From the NCBI GenBank assembly GCA_035634255.1, contig DASQDI010000119.1, forward strand, positions 59,444 to 123,443: DNA of 64,000 bases, given 5' to 3'. The first letter of the stretch is position 1; every line of letters begins with the position of its first letter. Both the position numbers and the translations under genes were made by a program. The stretch comes from DATLMR01 sp035634255 (GTDB lineage: Bacteria; Acidobacteriota; Blastocatellia; UBA7656). The notes under the pieces are model-generated. The model saw only the letters and a program-made list of their open reading frames with translations. It was not told the origin of the DNA and did no database searches. Shown here in pieces: positions 43,785 to 54,665 of this stretch.

Positions 43785-45385
43785 ATGAGCACCAAAGAGC
43801 GGACCGGAAGGAAAGCCGAGACCAGCTCCGGCATCGAGATGGAGACGGCTTTCAGGCCGGAGGATGCCCCGGTCGATTACGAGCGCGACCTCGGAGACCC
43901 CGGCAAGTTCCCATTCACGCGCGGCCCCTACCCGTCGATGTACCGGGGGAAGCTCTGGACCATGCGGCAGTACGCCGGGTACGCGACGGCGAGCGAATCG
44001 AACGCGCGGTACAGGTACCTGCTCGGGCAGGGGCAGACCGGCCTGTCGGTCGCTTTCGACCTGCCGACCCAGATGGGATACGATTCGGACCACGCGATGG
44101 CGCGCGGGGAAGTCGGGAAAGTCGGCGTGGCAATCGACACCCTCGACGACATGGAGTTGCTATTCGATCAGATCCCGCTCGACAAGGTCTCCACTTCGAT
44201 GACGATCAATGCGACGGCGGCGATCCTGCTCGCGATGTACATCGCGGTCGCGAAGAAGCAGGGCGTCGGGCCCTCGGACATCTCGGGTACCATTCAGAAC
44301 GACATACTGAAGGAATACGTCGCGCGCGGGACGTACATCTACCCGCCGCGCCCGAGCCTCAGAATCGTCACGGACATCTTCGCCTTTTGCGCCCGCGAGG
44401 TGCCGCGGTGGAACACGATCTCGATCTCGGGCTACCACATTCGCGAGGCCGGGTCGACCGCCGCGCAGGAGATCGCCTTCACGCTCTCCGACGCGATCAC
44501 CTACGTTCAGGCCGCGATAGAGAGCGGGCTCGACGTGGACGACTTCGCGCCGCGGATCGCATTCTTTTTCAACTCGCACAACCAGTTTCTCGAAGAGGTC
44601 GCGAAATTCCGCGCGGCTCGGCGGCTGTGGGCCAGGATAATGCGCGACCGCTTCAACGCGCGCGACCCGAAGTCGCAGGTGTTGAGGTTCCACGCGCAGA
44701 CGGCGGGCTCGACGCTCACGGCGCAGCAGCCCGAGGTGAACATCGTCCGCACGGCGATGCAGGCGCTCGCGGCGGTGCTGGGCGGCGCCCAATCGCTCCA
44801 CACGAATTCGATGGACGAGGCCCTGGGGCTCCCGACCGAGCACGCGGCGCGGATCGCCCTCCGGACGCAGCAGGTAATCGGGTACGAGTCGGGGGTGGCG
44901 GACACGGCCGACGCGCTCGCGGGCTCTTACGCAATCGAGCGGCTGACGAACGAGCTTGAGCGGCTCGCGTCCGACTACATCAGAAAGATCGACGAGATGG
45001 GCGGGATGCTCAGGGCAATCGAGGTCGGGTACGTCCAAAAAGAGATCGAGCGCGCCGCCTACGATTATCAGCGCGAGGTCGAGTCCGGCGAGCAGACGGT
45101 CGTGGGCGTGAACCGCTTCACGGTGGAGGAGGAGAGCTCCGTCCCCATCCTCCGGGTAGACGAGGGGCTTGAGCGCGGGCAGGTCGAGAGGCTCGCGCGG
45201 GTTCGCGAGCGAAGGGACGAGGCGCCGGTGCTCGCGGCGCTCGACCGGATCGAGCGGGCGGCGCGGTCTGACGAGAACCTGATGCCGCACATCATCCGCG
45301 CGGTCGAAGTCTACGCGACGCTCGGAGAGATTTCCGACCGCCTGCGCGCGGTCTTCGGGGAGTACGCGGGCGCGGTTTACGAATA

Positions 45386-45386
<1 letters not shown>
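43785..45386 (+). CDS. Methylmalonyl-CoA mutase-type large subunit (catalytic part)
   Basis: This 533-residue protein is the TIM-barrel substrate domain of a B12-dependent acyl-CoA mutase. TRGPYPSMYRGKLWTMRQYA, QTGLSVAFDLPTQMGYDSDH, GTIQNDILKEYVARGTYIYP and GGAQSLHTNSMDEALGLP are conserved blocks. The cobalamin-binding domain (DxHxxG) is absent, so the enzyme must pair with a separate small subunit, not encoded nearby. Tyr in GPYPSMY and Arg in ARGTY suggest methylmalonyl-CoA, but isobutyryl-type mutases are close. GGAG lies upstream of the ATG. The stop overlaps the next start as TAATG. Confidence 0.92.
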
Positions 45387-46432
<1,046 letters not shown>

Positions 46433-46458
46433 GAGAGTTCAATTCAAGAATCGAATCT

Positions 46459-47451
46459 ATGGCGAGCGATAACGGCAATCTTGTCGAGGTGAGAAACCTC
46501 AAAAAATATTTCCCTGTGAGGTCCGGGGTGCTCGGCGGCGGGGGCGAGAGCGTCCGGGCCGTCGATGGCGTGAGCTTCGCGATCCGCAAGGGCGAGACGT
46601 TCGGTTTGGTGGGGGAATCCGGCTGCGGCAAATCGACCACGGGGCGGTGCATCCTGAGGCTCATCGAGCCGACGGCCGGGGAAGTGCTCTTTGAGGGGAA
46701 CGACCTGCTCGGGGTCGGCACCGACGGCTTGCGGCGGATGCGCCGCGACATGCAGATCATCTTTCAGGACCCGTACTCGTCGCTCAACCCCAGGATGAGG
46801 GTCGGGGAGATAATCGAAGAGCCTCTGACCATTCACCGGATCGGCGGCAAGGGCGAGCGGCGCGACCGCGTGGCGGAACTCCTGAGCCTCGTCGGGCTCG
46901 ACGGCACGCACGCCGCGCGTTACCCGCATGAATTTTCCGGGGGCCAGCGGCAGCGCATCGGGATAGCGAGGGCCCTGGCCCTGAACCCTAAGTTCATCGT
47001 GTGCGACGAGCCCGTCTCCGCCCTCGACGTCTCCGTGCAGGCGCAGGTGGTGAACCTGCTTCAGGATTTGCAGGAGCAACTCGGGCTGACTTACCTCTTC
47101 ATCTCGCACGGCCTGTCGGTGGTGGAGCACATATCGAACCGGGTGGGCATAATGTACCTCGGCAAGCTCGTCGAAGTCGCCCCGAGCGAAGAGATATTCC
47201 GCAACCCTCTGCACCCGTACACGCGCGCTTTGCTGTCGGCCATCCCGGTCCCCGACCCCGACCTTCACCGCGAGCGGCTGCCCCTGTCGGGCGACATACC
47301 TACCGCGATAAGCCCGCCTTCCGGCTGCCGGTTCCGCACGCGGTGCCCTCTGGAAGAGCCCGAGTGCGCGGGGGACGAGCCGCGACTTGTCGAAGTCAGC
47401 CCCGATCATTTCGTGGCCTGTAAGATTGTTGCGCCGGAAGCGAAAAAATAG
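46459..47451 (+). CDS. Peptide-type ABC transporter ATP-binding protein (OppF/DppF-like)
   Basis: This 330-residue ATPase pairs with the preceding one. Walker A is VGESGCGKSTTGRC, the signature is FSGGQRQRIGIARAL, Walker B is FIVCDEPVSALDVS, and the C-terminal extension has CRFRTRCPLEEPEC. The start is ATG at 46459 (MASDNGNLVEVRN); the same frame is open much further upstream only because it shadows the OppD-like gene. No permease gene follows, so the pair must serve permeases encoded elsewhere. Confidence 0.92.
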   Translation: MASDNGNLVEVRNLKKYFPVRSGVLGGGGESVRAVDGVSFAIRKGETFGLVGESGCGKSTTGRCILRLIEPTAGEVLFEGNDLLGVGTDGLRRMRRDMQIIFQDPYSSLNPRMRVGEIIEEPLTIHRIGGKGERRDRVAELLSLVGLDGTHAARYPHEFSGGQRQRIGIARALALNPKFIVCDEPVSALDVSVQAQVVNLLQDLQEQLGLTYLFISHGLSVVEHISNRVGIMYLGKLVEVAPSEEIFRNPLHPYTRALLSAIPVPDPDLHRERLPLSGDIPTAISPPSGCRFRTRCPLEEPECAGDEPRLVEVSPDHFVACKIVAPEAKK

Positions 47452-47550
47452 TAGGCTCTCGGCGGCAGGCCGTAAGAGTCAGGAAAAAGAAAGCATTTCC
47501 GTCCTTGCGCGCGCTTAAAACCACATTTCTGAGAACAGGAGAAATCGGCC

Positions 47551-48378
47551 ATGAGTTATCCTGAGACGCAACCGGGTGATCCGCAGACCTCTCACCAGCC
47601 TCACCCTAACACCGAAACCGCGACCGAAGAACCGGCGCAGCTTGGGCCCGCGGGCAGGTTCTCGGGCGTGCTCTTTTCGCCGGGCGAAGCATTCAAGGAC
47701 GTGAACCGGAAACCGACCTGGATCGCCCCCCTCGTCATCTCGCTCGTGGCGGCCCTGCTCGGCACCTTCGCCTTTAACGCGATAGTGAAGCCGGACTGGG
47801 ACCGCCTGGGCCGCGAGGGGATAAAGAAGCGCGACGCTCAGATGAACACGACCACCCCGCCGGAGAATGTCGAGCGGGAGATCGCCGTCATGAAAGTGAT
47901 AGGGAAATTCTTCCCCCTGATCGCCATCGTCGTCACCCCGATCTACTACCTGGTCATCGCGGGGATATTCGCCCTCGGCCTGATGCTGATGCAGGCGAAG
48001 ACGACTTTCAAAAAGATATTCTCCGTGGTCCTGTGGAGCGGGGCCGTCACCTCCGTGGTGGGGACGGTGGTGATGCTAGCCTCGCTTCTGGTGAAAGACC
48101 GGGAGAGCCTCGACCAGATCAACCCGATGGACCCAGGCAATATTACCGCGACCAACCTGGGGGCATTCATGCCGTCGGACATTTCGGCCCCGTTAAAAGC
48201 GATAGCGACTTCGCTAGACATCTTCACCATCTGGTTCCTGGTCCTGCTCACGATAGGTTTCGCGGCCATCGCCGGGGCGCGAAAGATAGGCACGGGACAG
48301 ACGGGCGCTCTGGTCTTCGGGCTCTGGATCGTGTGGGTGCTTCTGGGGGTCGGCCGGGTCGCTCTGATGGGCGCGTGA
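47551..48378 (+). CDS. YIP1 family membrane protein
   Basis: This 275-residue protein has a polar N terminus with FSGVLFSPGEAFKDVNRKPTW, the typical opening of bacterial YIP1 proteins, followed by about five membrane helices. Bacterial members have no defined role. AGGAG lies 8 bases before the ATG. It is a single gene downstream of the OppF-like gene with a 99-base gap. Confidence 0.83.
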   Translation: MSYPETQPGDPQTSHQPHPNTETATEEPAQLGPAGRFSGVLFSPGEAFKDVNRKPTWIAPLVISLVAALLGTFAFNAIVKPDWDRLGREGIKKRDAQMNTTTPPENVEREIAVMKVIGKFFPLIAIVVTPIYYLVIAGIFALGLMLMQAKTTFKKIFSVVLWSGAVTSVVGTVVMLASLLVKDRESLDQINPMDPGNITATNLGAFMPSDISAPLKAIATSLDIFTIWFLVLLTIGFAAIAGARKIGTGQTGALVFGLWIVWVLLGVGRVALMGA

Positions 48379-48656
48379 TCCAAGCCGGGCGCGAGGCGCT
48401 GCGCCTTCCGCCTCCTCCGCCGGCATGTATCGTAATCGGCGCTTTACCGGCTGGTTGTTTTAAATCGGAACAGGGTATGAATTCCTTTATATTGGTCAAT
48501 GTCATTCTTACCCTGTTCCCCTACCCTAAGGTTATTTAATCGGCCCGAAAACGGCTGAAAAAACCGGCCCGCCCTCTTCTCCCGTCGCGGCACGATTATT
48601 GCTCAAATTAAAAGTGAGGAGCTTTACGAAAGCCGATTGAGAACAGGAGATAAAAG

Positions 48657-48875
48657 ATGGGGGAAGATAAATCAGATATAGACATGGTCGAAGTTTTCGA
48701 GCAGATGTTATATCAGAGAGCGGCTAAAGGCATAAGACCTGTGCTTTATGTTTCATCTTACACAGACCTGGAATGCAGCATGTTAATGCTTCTGGACGAA
48801 AGCCCCACGGGTCAGGCTTCGGGCGCGCAGAGGCCCGTGCCTCATGGCGTTGGCTACCATGTGATCACAAACTGA
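48657..48875 (+). CDS. Small protein of unknown function
   Basis: This 72-residue reading frame has a good Shine-Dalgarno sequence (AGGAG, 9 bases before the ATG). The first 50 residues look protein-like (DMVEVFEQMLYQRAAKGIRP, LYVSSYTDLECSML), while the end (TGQASGAQRPVPHGVGYHV) looks less so. G+C in the first part is lower than around it, suggesting a recent arrival or a truncated gene. It lies between YIP1 and the convergent MacB-like genes. No function is suggested. Confidence 0.4.
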   Translation: MGEDKSDIDMVEVFEQMLYQRAAKGIRPVLYVSSYTDLECSMLMLLDESPTGQASGAQRPVPHGVGYHVITN

Positions 48876-48944
48876 TCACACTATGATGACAAAGCTGGCC
48901 ACCGGCTTCCCGCGCGAGGCCGGAGGGCCCGAGCGGAGACCGAT

Positions 48945-50207
48945 TCATTCGTAACGCAACGCCTCTATCGGATCGAGTCGCGCCGCTTTGACGGCAGGCC
49001 AAAGGCCAAATATCAACCCCACCCCGCACGAGACCGCAAATCCCAGTATCACCGCCCAGAGAGGAATCACCGAAGGCAGAGTCGGGGCCAGTAGTCTGAG
49101 GACGAGGCTGACGAGCCACCCGGCGAAGATGCCTATCACTCCCCCGACCGCCGTCAGCGTCACGGCCTCGGTCAGAAATTGCCAGATGATGTCGCTCTTT
49201 CGCGCGCCGATGGCCCTGCGTACGCCGATCTCTTTCGTGCGCTCGGTGACGGAGACGAGCATGATGTTCATCACCCCGATGCCCCCGACCAGCAGGCCCG
49301 CGGCGGAGAGGGGGACCACGATGATTCCGGCGACCGCGGCGATCTGGCTGATGGCTTCGAAGATCCCGTCGGGGGAACTGATGCCGAAATTGTTCGGCTT
49401 GTTCGAGGGGATCTCGCGCCTGCGGCGCATAAGCTCGGTTATCTGGTCGGTCATCAGGCCGTACTGGCCCTCGTTGGCGCGGACGGTGATGGTGATGTCT
49501 TCTATCTCCGGGTGCGCGGCCTTGAGCGTGTCGAAGGGGACGATCAGCTGCCTGTCTTCCACGGCGTCTCCCCCGAAGAGCCCGCCCGGAGCTTTCTCCA
49601 TCACGCCGATGACCTGATAGATTTCGCCTTCGATCTCGATCTCGCGGCCGATGGGGTCGAGCGCGCCGTAGAGGGTCTCGGCGACCGCCGAGCCGATGAT
49701 GGCGACCTCGGCCTTTCGGACCTGCTCGCCCGCCGTGAAGAACCGGCCCGTTTTTATGAATACGTTGCGGACCGTGTCGTAATTCGACCAGACCCCGAAG
49801 ATGAGCGGGCGGCTCGACTCCACCCCCCGGTACTTCACCACGGGCTGGGAGCCCGCGGGCGCGAACGAGCCGACGACCATCGTCGGGCTCACGCCCATGA
49901 CCGAAGGCAGCTGGGCTATTGCCTCCGCGTCTTCGACCGTCAGGTTCTTCCTCGTGCGCTCATTCTGGGATGGGCGGCTGAACCTTATGCCGATGCTGTC
50001 ATACTTGGAGATGAATACGAGGTTGGGGCCGAACCTCTCCGTCTCCGAGATGACGTACTGCCTGAGCCCCGTGAGGAAGGAGGAGATGGCTATGACGGTC
50101 ATCGTGCCGCCGATCACCCCGAGCATCGTCAGGGCCGAGCGCACCTTGTGCGTTCGGAGCGTGTCGAGCGCCATCATGACGTTTTCACCTATCTCCTGAA
50201 TGTGCAT
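48945..50207 (-). CDS. MacB-type ABC transporter permease (second copy)
   Basis: This 420-residue protein has the MacB/FtsX layout: one N-terminal helix (RSALTMLGVIGGTMTVIAIS), a large periplasmic domain and three C-terminal helices (GLLVGGIGVMNIMLVSVTER with TKEIGVRRAIGA, then two more). Such permeases move no substrate through the membrane but drive periplasmic mechanics for export, as in MacAB-TolC or LolCDE. It lies 33 bases after a sister permease gene, with which it could form a heterodimer. The ATPase must be the separate one at 52048. Confidence 0.9.
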   Translation of the reverse strand: MHIQEIGENVMMALDTLRTHKVRSALTMLGVIGGTMTVIAISSFLTGLRQYVISETERFGPNLVFISKYDSIGIRFSRPSQNERTRKNLTVEDAEAIAQLPSVMGVSPTMVVGSFAPAGSQPVVKYRGVESSRPLIFGVWSNYDTVRNVFIKTGRFFTAGEQVRKAEVAIIGSAVAETLYGALDPIGREIEIEGEIYQVIGVMEKAPGGLFGGDAVEDRQLIVPFDTLKAAHPEIEDITITVRANEGQYGLMTDQITELMRRRREIPSNKPNNFGISSPDGIFEAISQIAAVAGIIVVPLSAAGLLVGGIGVMNIMLVSVTERTKEIGVRRAIGARKSDIIWQFLTEAVTLTAVGGVIGIFAGWLVSLVLRLLAPTLPSVIPLWAVILGFAVSCGVGLIFGLWPAVKAARLDPIEALRYE

Positions 50208-50240
50208 AGACCCCTCACCTGCAAAGTAGAAATGGCCCCG

Positions 50241-51470
50241 TCAATCGGCCCGGAGGGCGACTATCGGGTCGAGCCGCGCGGCCTTGCGGGCCGGGTAGAC
50301 CCCGAAGAAGAGGCCGACCAGGGTGGAGACGCTGATGGCGATGGCCGGGGCCCAGAAAGGGACGGCGACCGGGACCGGCGCGAACCTGCCGACGATTGAC
50401 ATCACGGCTATGGCGAGCAGGAGCCCGATTATCCCCCCCAGGGCCGACAGCATCACGGATTCGACCAGGAACTGCACTAGTATGTCCCTGCGCGTCGCGC
50501 CGAGGCTCTTGCGTATCCCGATTTCGCGGGTCCTCTCCGTCACCGTGGCGAGCATGATGTTCATGATGACGATGCCCCCGATCACGAGCGAGATGCCGAC
50601 CACGGGGAAGGCGACAGCCGCGACCGTGCCCGTGATCTGCCCGAATAACTGCTGGGTCACTTCGTCGGTGATGATGGAAAAATCGTCGGGCTGGTTGAAG
50701 TCGAGCTTGTGCCGCGTGCGCAGGATGACGCGCACCTGGTCCTGCACGGCCTGGGCGGCCACGCCCTCGCCCGCGCGGGCAATGAAGGTGAGCGACCTCC
50801 TCTGCCCGAACTGCTTCAGGAAGGTGGAGAGGGGTATCTGGACGAAGTTGTCCTGCGACTGCCCGAGTATCGCGCCAAGCGACTTGGCGACCCCTATCAC
50901 GGTGAAGACCTCTCGCCCGATGCGAATCTCCTTGCCGAGAGGGTCCTCCGTCGGGAAGAGCCCCTTGGCGACTTCGGCCCCCAAAAATGCCGCGTGCCTG
51001 CGGTCCTGGTCGTCGAACTCCGTGAAGTAGCGGCCGTGCTCCACTTCGACATTCGAGAGCGAGATGAGGTTGGAGGTGACCCCCTGAACGCCTATGCCGT
51101 CGAGCTGAACGTTGCCGTAGCGGACGGGCTGCGACGAGCCGTCCTGCGCCCCGACGTACGAGGCGAGCGTCGCGCCCTCGCGCAAGGCCGCGAGGTCGTC
51201 AATCGTGAGGTCGGGGTTTTTCCGAAGGGCTTCGAGGAACTTCTCGAAATTCCCGAAGCCCGTGGGGCTGGCCTTCTGAACGCGGAAGACCCCCGACCCG
51301 AGGGTCGCGATCTTTTCGCTTATGTAAACGTTCGCGCCTTCGATGACGGTCGCCACCGCCGTCACCACCGCGACGCCGATGATGACTCCAAGGAGTGTCA
51401 GGAACGATCTCAGCTTGTGCGAGAGTATCGAGGATAGGGCGATCTTGGCTGCCTCAAAAAACTTGTTCAT
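50241..51470 (-). CDS. MacB-type ABC transporter permease (first copy)
   Basis: This 409-residue protein has the same layout as its downstream neighbour: helix LRSFLTLLGVIIGVAVVTAV near the N terminus, a periplasmic MacB_PCD domain, and the C-terminal FtsX domain beginning IGGIVIMNIMLATVTERTRE with IGIRKSLGATR. No ATPase domain is fused. The two permease genes form one minus-strand unit. A strong terminator and 577 bases separate it from the ATPase and adaptor genes, so it needs its own promoter in that gap. Confidence 0.9.
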   Translation of the reverse strand: MNKFFEAAKIALSSILSHKLRSFLTLLGVIIGVAVVTAVATVIEGANVYISEKIATLGSGVFRVQKASPTGFGNFEKFLEALRKNPDLTIDDLAALREGATLASYVGAQDGSSQPVRYGNVQLDGIGVQGVTSNLISLSNVEVEHGRYFTEFDDQDRRHAAFLGAEVAKGLFPTEDPLGKEIRIGREVFTVIGVAKSLGAILGQSQDNFVQIPLSTFLKQFGQRRSLTFIARAGEGVAAQAVQDQVRVILRTRHKLDFNQPDDFSIITDEVTQQLFGQITGTVAAVAFPVVGISLVIGGIVIMNIMLATVTERTREIGIRKSLGATRRDILVQFLVESVMLSALGGIIGLLLAIAVMSIVGRFAPVPVAVPFWAPAIAISVSTLVGLFFGVYPARKAARLDPIVALRAD

Positions 51471-51680
51471 AAGAGTTCAATGCTTCCGCCCGATGATGAC
51501 CTGCGCAACGCAGCCTGTTTGGATGAATCCACTGAAAGCGCAGGAAGAGTATAGATACCGGCAAGCCTCATAGCAAGCAGCCGGTTCGGGAAGTGCTCCG
51601 CGAGGTCCGCCCCGCCGGGCCGCGGGGAGGGCGGGCGTTTGAGAGGAGCATTGTCGTGCGAGCGCCGAATAAAATGGCTG

Positions 51681-51707
51681 TTGACTTTTTTCGCCGAGGG
51701 CTAAAAT
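51681..51707 (+). promoter_or_regulatory. Plus-strand sigma-70-like promoter in front of a gene remnant
   Basis: TTGACT at 51681-51686 and TAAAAT at 51702-51707 are separated by 15 bases (16 if GTTGAC is counted as the -35). It points into the remnant reading frame and away from the permease genes. Confidence 0.45.
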
Positions 51708-51968
51708 GCGGCCTCTTTCGTTAACAGCTTCGCGGCCAGCGGGCAGACCGTCATTTTCGAGGTGAGCAACAACTTCCTCGGCCGGTCATCCTTCACCGGC
51801 CCGGGCACTCTGAACTCGATTCGCCCCTTCGCCCTGAACGGGCAGGCGGGCTTCGAGGGGCCGGTCAACCATGACACCTACGCCGCATTCGACCGCGTGA
51901 TCAGTGACCCCTTCAACCGGCGGGTGGGGAGCGGCGTCGGGTCAGCCACCATAGGCCTGTTGCCATAA
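51705..51968 (+). pseudogene. C-terminal remnant of an unidentified gene
   Basis: An open frame without a good start codon encodes about 87 residues (SFAASGQTVIFEVSNNFLGR, then HDTYAAFDRVISDPFNRRVG) and ends at TAA. It begins inside the -10-like box and lacks a ribosome binding site; a GTG at 51762 is the only start. The composition is protein-like, so it may be the end of a deleted gene. The parent family was not recognised. Confidence 0.4.
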
Positions 51969-51980
51969 GCAGTCAGGGGT

Positions 51981-52038
51981 AAGAAAAAAGGAGCGCGGGC
52001 CGGCTTATTCGCAGATCAGGAATAAGCCGGCCCGCGCG
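51981..52038 (-). terminator. Strong Rho-independent terminator of the ATPase/adaptor unit
   Basis: A perfect 17-base-pair stem (GCGCGGGCCGGCTTATT at 51994-52010 with 52022-52038) has an 11-base loop and is followed on the minus strand by six T (51985-51990). It begins 10 bases after the ATPase stop. It should end the adaptor-ATPase transcript before the permease genes. Confidence 0.93.
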
Positions 52039-52047
52039 TAGAGGAGG

Positions 52048-52827
<780 letters not shown>

Positions 52828-52865
52828 CGAGCCTCTGGGTTGCTAGAGTAAATTTCGTTACTTCT

Positions 52866-54302
52866 CTACTTTGATTCGGCGTTCGGCGGCTTCACTTCCT
52901 TCTTAACCTGGTCCTTGTCCTTGAGGGTTCTCAAAGTCTTATAAGGCCCGATGATGATCTCGTCGTCCGGGCTCACGCCCTCTTTGACCTCGATCTCCTG
53001 ATCGCCCTTGATCCCGGTCTTGATGGGCGTGAACTCCGCGCGCCCGTTCCTGAAGAGGAAGACGCCTTCGACTTCACGCTTGGCCTTGCCCCCCGCCGCG
53101 GGCTGCTCGGCCGGGGCCTCTTCGCCCGACACCTCGCGCGGGACGATGGCCTGCAGGGGCACGGTCATCACGTTCTCCACGGTCGCCGTGGTGATGACGG
53201 ACGTGGTCGACATGCCCGGACGTAACTTGTCGCGGACTTCGTCGGTCGGGTTGAGCTTGATCTTGACCAGAAAGTCCTTGGCCTCCTGCGTCCCCTGAGT
53301 CTGCGAGATCGTCAGGCCGGACCGGGTGATGGCCGACGCGCCCTTCTCTATGACCTCTCCTTCGATCTCGATGTCGCCGAGCGCGTCCACTTTGACGCGG
53401 GCCCTCTGCCCGACCTGCACGTCGGCGATGTCGGTCTCGTCCACCTTGATCTCCGCGTTGATCTGCGACATGTCGGCGACCGTCAGCAGGGGCGTGCTGG
53501 ACAGGTTGGCTAGCGCGAACTGGCCGACTTTGACCGGCAGGCTCGAAACGACCCCGTCTATCGGCGAGTACCTCGTGGTCTTCCTCAACTGGTCGGCCTC
53601 GATGCTGAGCTGCGCCTGGCTCTGCTTGACCCTCTGCATGGAAGAGTTGAGCACGGCCTTGGCGCGCGCGACGCCGAGCTCGGCGTCCTTGACCTGCAGC
53701 TTCAACTGATCGACGCGCGACTGGTTCGCTTTGACGGTCGCGCGCTGCTGCTCGAACCGCGACCTGGCCTGCTCGAACTGAGACTTGTTGACCACGCCGG
53801 ACTCGACGAGCTGCTGGTACCGGTTGTACTCGCTCTCGGCGTATTGCAGGTCGGCCTTGCCGCGCTCAAGCTCGGCCTCGGCCGCGCCGAGGCTGGCCTT
53901 CATCTGGTTGACGGCCGACTCGGCCTGCTGGACCGCGACCGTCTGGTTGACGCTCTCCGCCTGCGTGACGCGGACGGCCGCCTCGTTGGCCTGCACCTGC
54001 GAAGATATCTGCGTCGGGTCCACGCGGACCAGCTCCTGGCCCTTCTTGACCCTGTCGCCCTCCGTGACGTAAATCTGCTCGACGCGGCCCGCCACTTCAG
54101 CCGTCAGATCGTAAAACTTGACCGGGCGGATTTCCCCCGAAGCCGTGACCTTCGATTCAAGCCTCTCGCGCCGCTCGACCTTGCCGGTCTGCACCGGCTC
54201 GCCTTCCTTCTTCTGGATGGCTCTGGATAAGACGATGATCGTGATGAGGCCAATGACGGCGGCCGATATGATAATGATCTTCCTCTTACGACTGATCTGC
54301 AT
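52866..54302 (-). CDS. MacA-type periplasmic adaptor (HlyD family)
   Basis: This 478-residue membrane fusion protein has an N-terminal anchor (KIIIISAAVIGLITIIVLSR), a split lipoyl domain (SKVTASGEIRPVKFYDLTAE with TRYSPIDGVVSSLPVKVGQF), a long alpha-helical hairpin at about 100-235 rich in Gln/Ala/Glu, and beta-barrel and membrane-proximal domains. It should bridge the inner-membrane MacB-like transporter and an outer-membrane channel of the TolC type. It is the first gene of the unit; no TolC gene is in the window. Confidence 0.92.
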   Translation of the reverse strand: MQISRKRKIIIISAAVIGLITIIVLSRAIQKKEGEPVQTGKVERRERLESKVTASGEIRPVKFYDLTAEVAGRVEQIYVTEGDRVKKGQELVRVDPTQISSQVQANEAAVRVTQAESVNQTVAVQQAESAVNQMKASLGAAEAELERGKADLQYAESEYNRYQQLVESGVVNKSQFEQARSRFEQQRATVKANQSRVDQLKLQVKDAELGVARAKAVLNSSMQRVKQSQAQLSIEADQLRKTTRYSPIDGVVSSLPVKVGQFALANLSSTPLLTVADMSQINAEIKVDETDIADVQVGQRARVKVDALGDIEIEGEVIEKGASAITRSGLTISQTQGTQEAKDFLVKIKLNPTDEVRDKLRPGMSTTSVITTATVENVMTVPLQAIVPREVSGEEAPAEQPAAGGKAKREVEGVFLFRNGRAEFTPIKTGIKGDQEIEVKEGVSPDDEIIIGPYKTLRTLKDKDQVKKEVKPPNAESK

Positions 54303-54665
54303 AGTAAGGGGTTTTCCTCCGAGTGTTTAAGCTTCTGAGCAACCGCTTGATAGTACGCGCCTGTCTTTCAACAGGTTTCAATAATCTTCCGCGTTCATTG
54401 GCTCTGTTTAAAGGACCCGTGGAAGGTTGGCGGTTAATCGCAAACTGCAAAATTTCAAGGGCATATATATAATAACCAGCCCCGATCAATTGTGTCAAAA
54501 ATATCGCGGCGCTCCGCCCCTTATGTCGCCCATTACGTCGGAGGCGTGCGGCGATAACGCGCGCGAAAGGGCGGCCCGCGCGGACTCCCGCGGCCGCCCC
54601 GTGCGAGCGGGGCCAAAACGTATTCAAACTGAAGATTGCTTATGTTATTCTAGTTCACCATTTCT
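54303..54665. other. Divergent promoter region between the adaptor and pseudokinase-PP2C genes
   Basis: No gene is supported in these 363 bases. The part nearest 54640-54660 is A/T-rich (TATGTTATTCT) and could hold the -10 region of the plus-strand gene. No repeat copy or hairpin of note was seen. Confidence 0.4.

Larger units (their letters stand above)
51471..52047. other. Gap between MacB-type permease and ATPase genes
   Basis: This 577-base gap holds, from right to left, the terminator of the ATPase unit, a short plus-strand gene remnant and a plus-strand promoter-like sequence. The part from 51471 to 51680 shows no gene but must hold the permease promoter on the minus strand. Confidence 0.5.
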
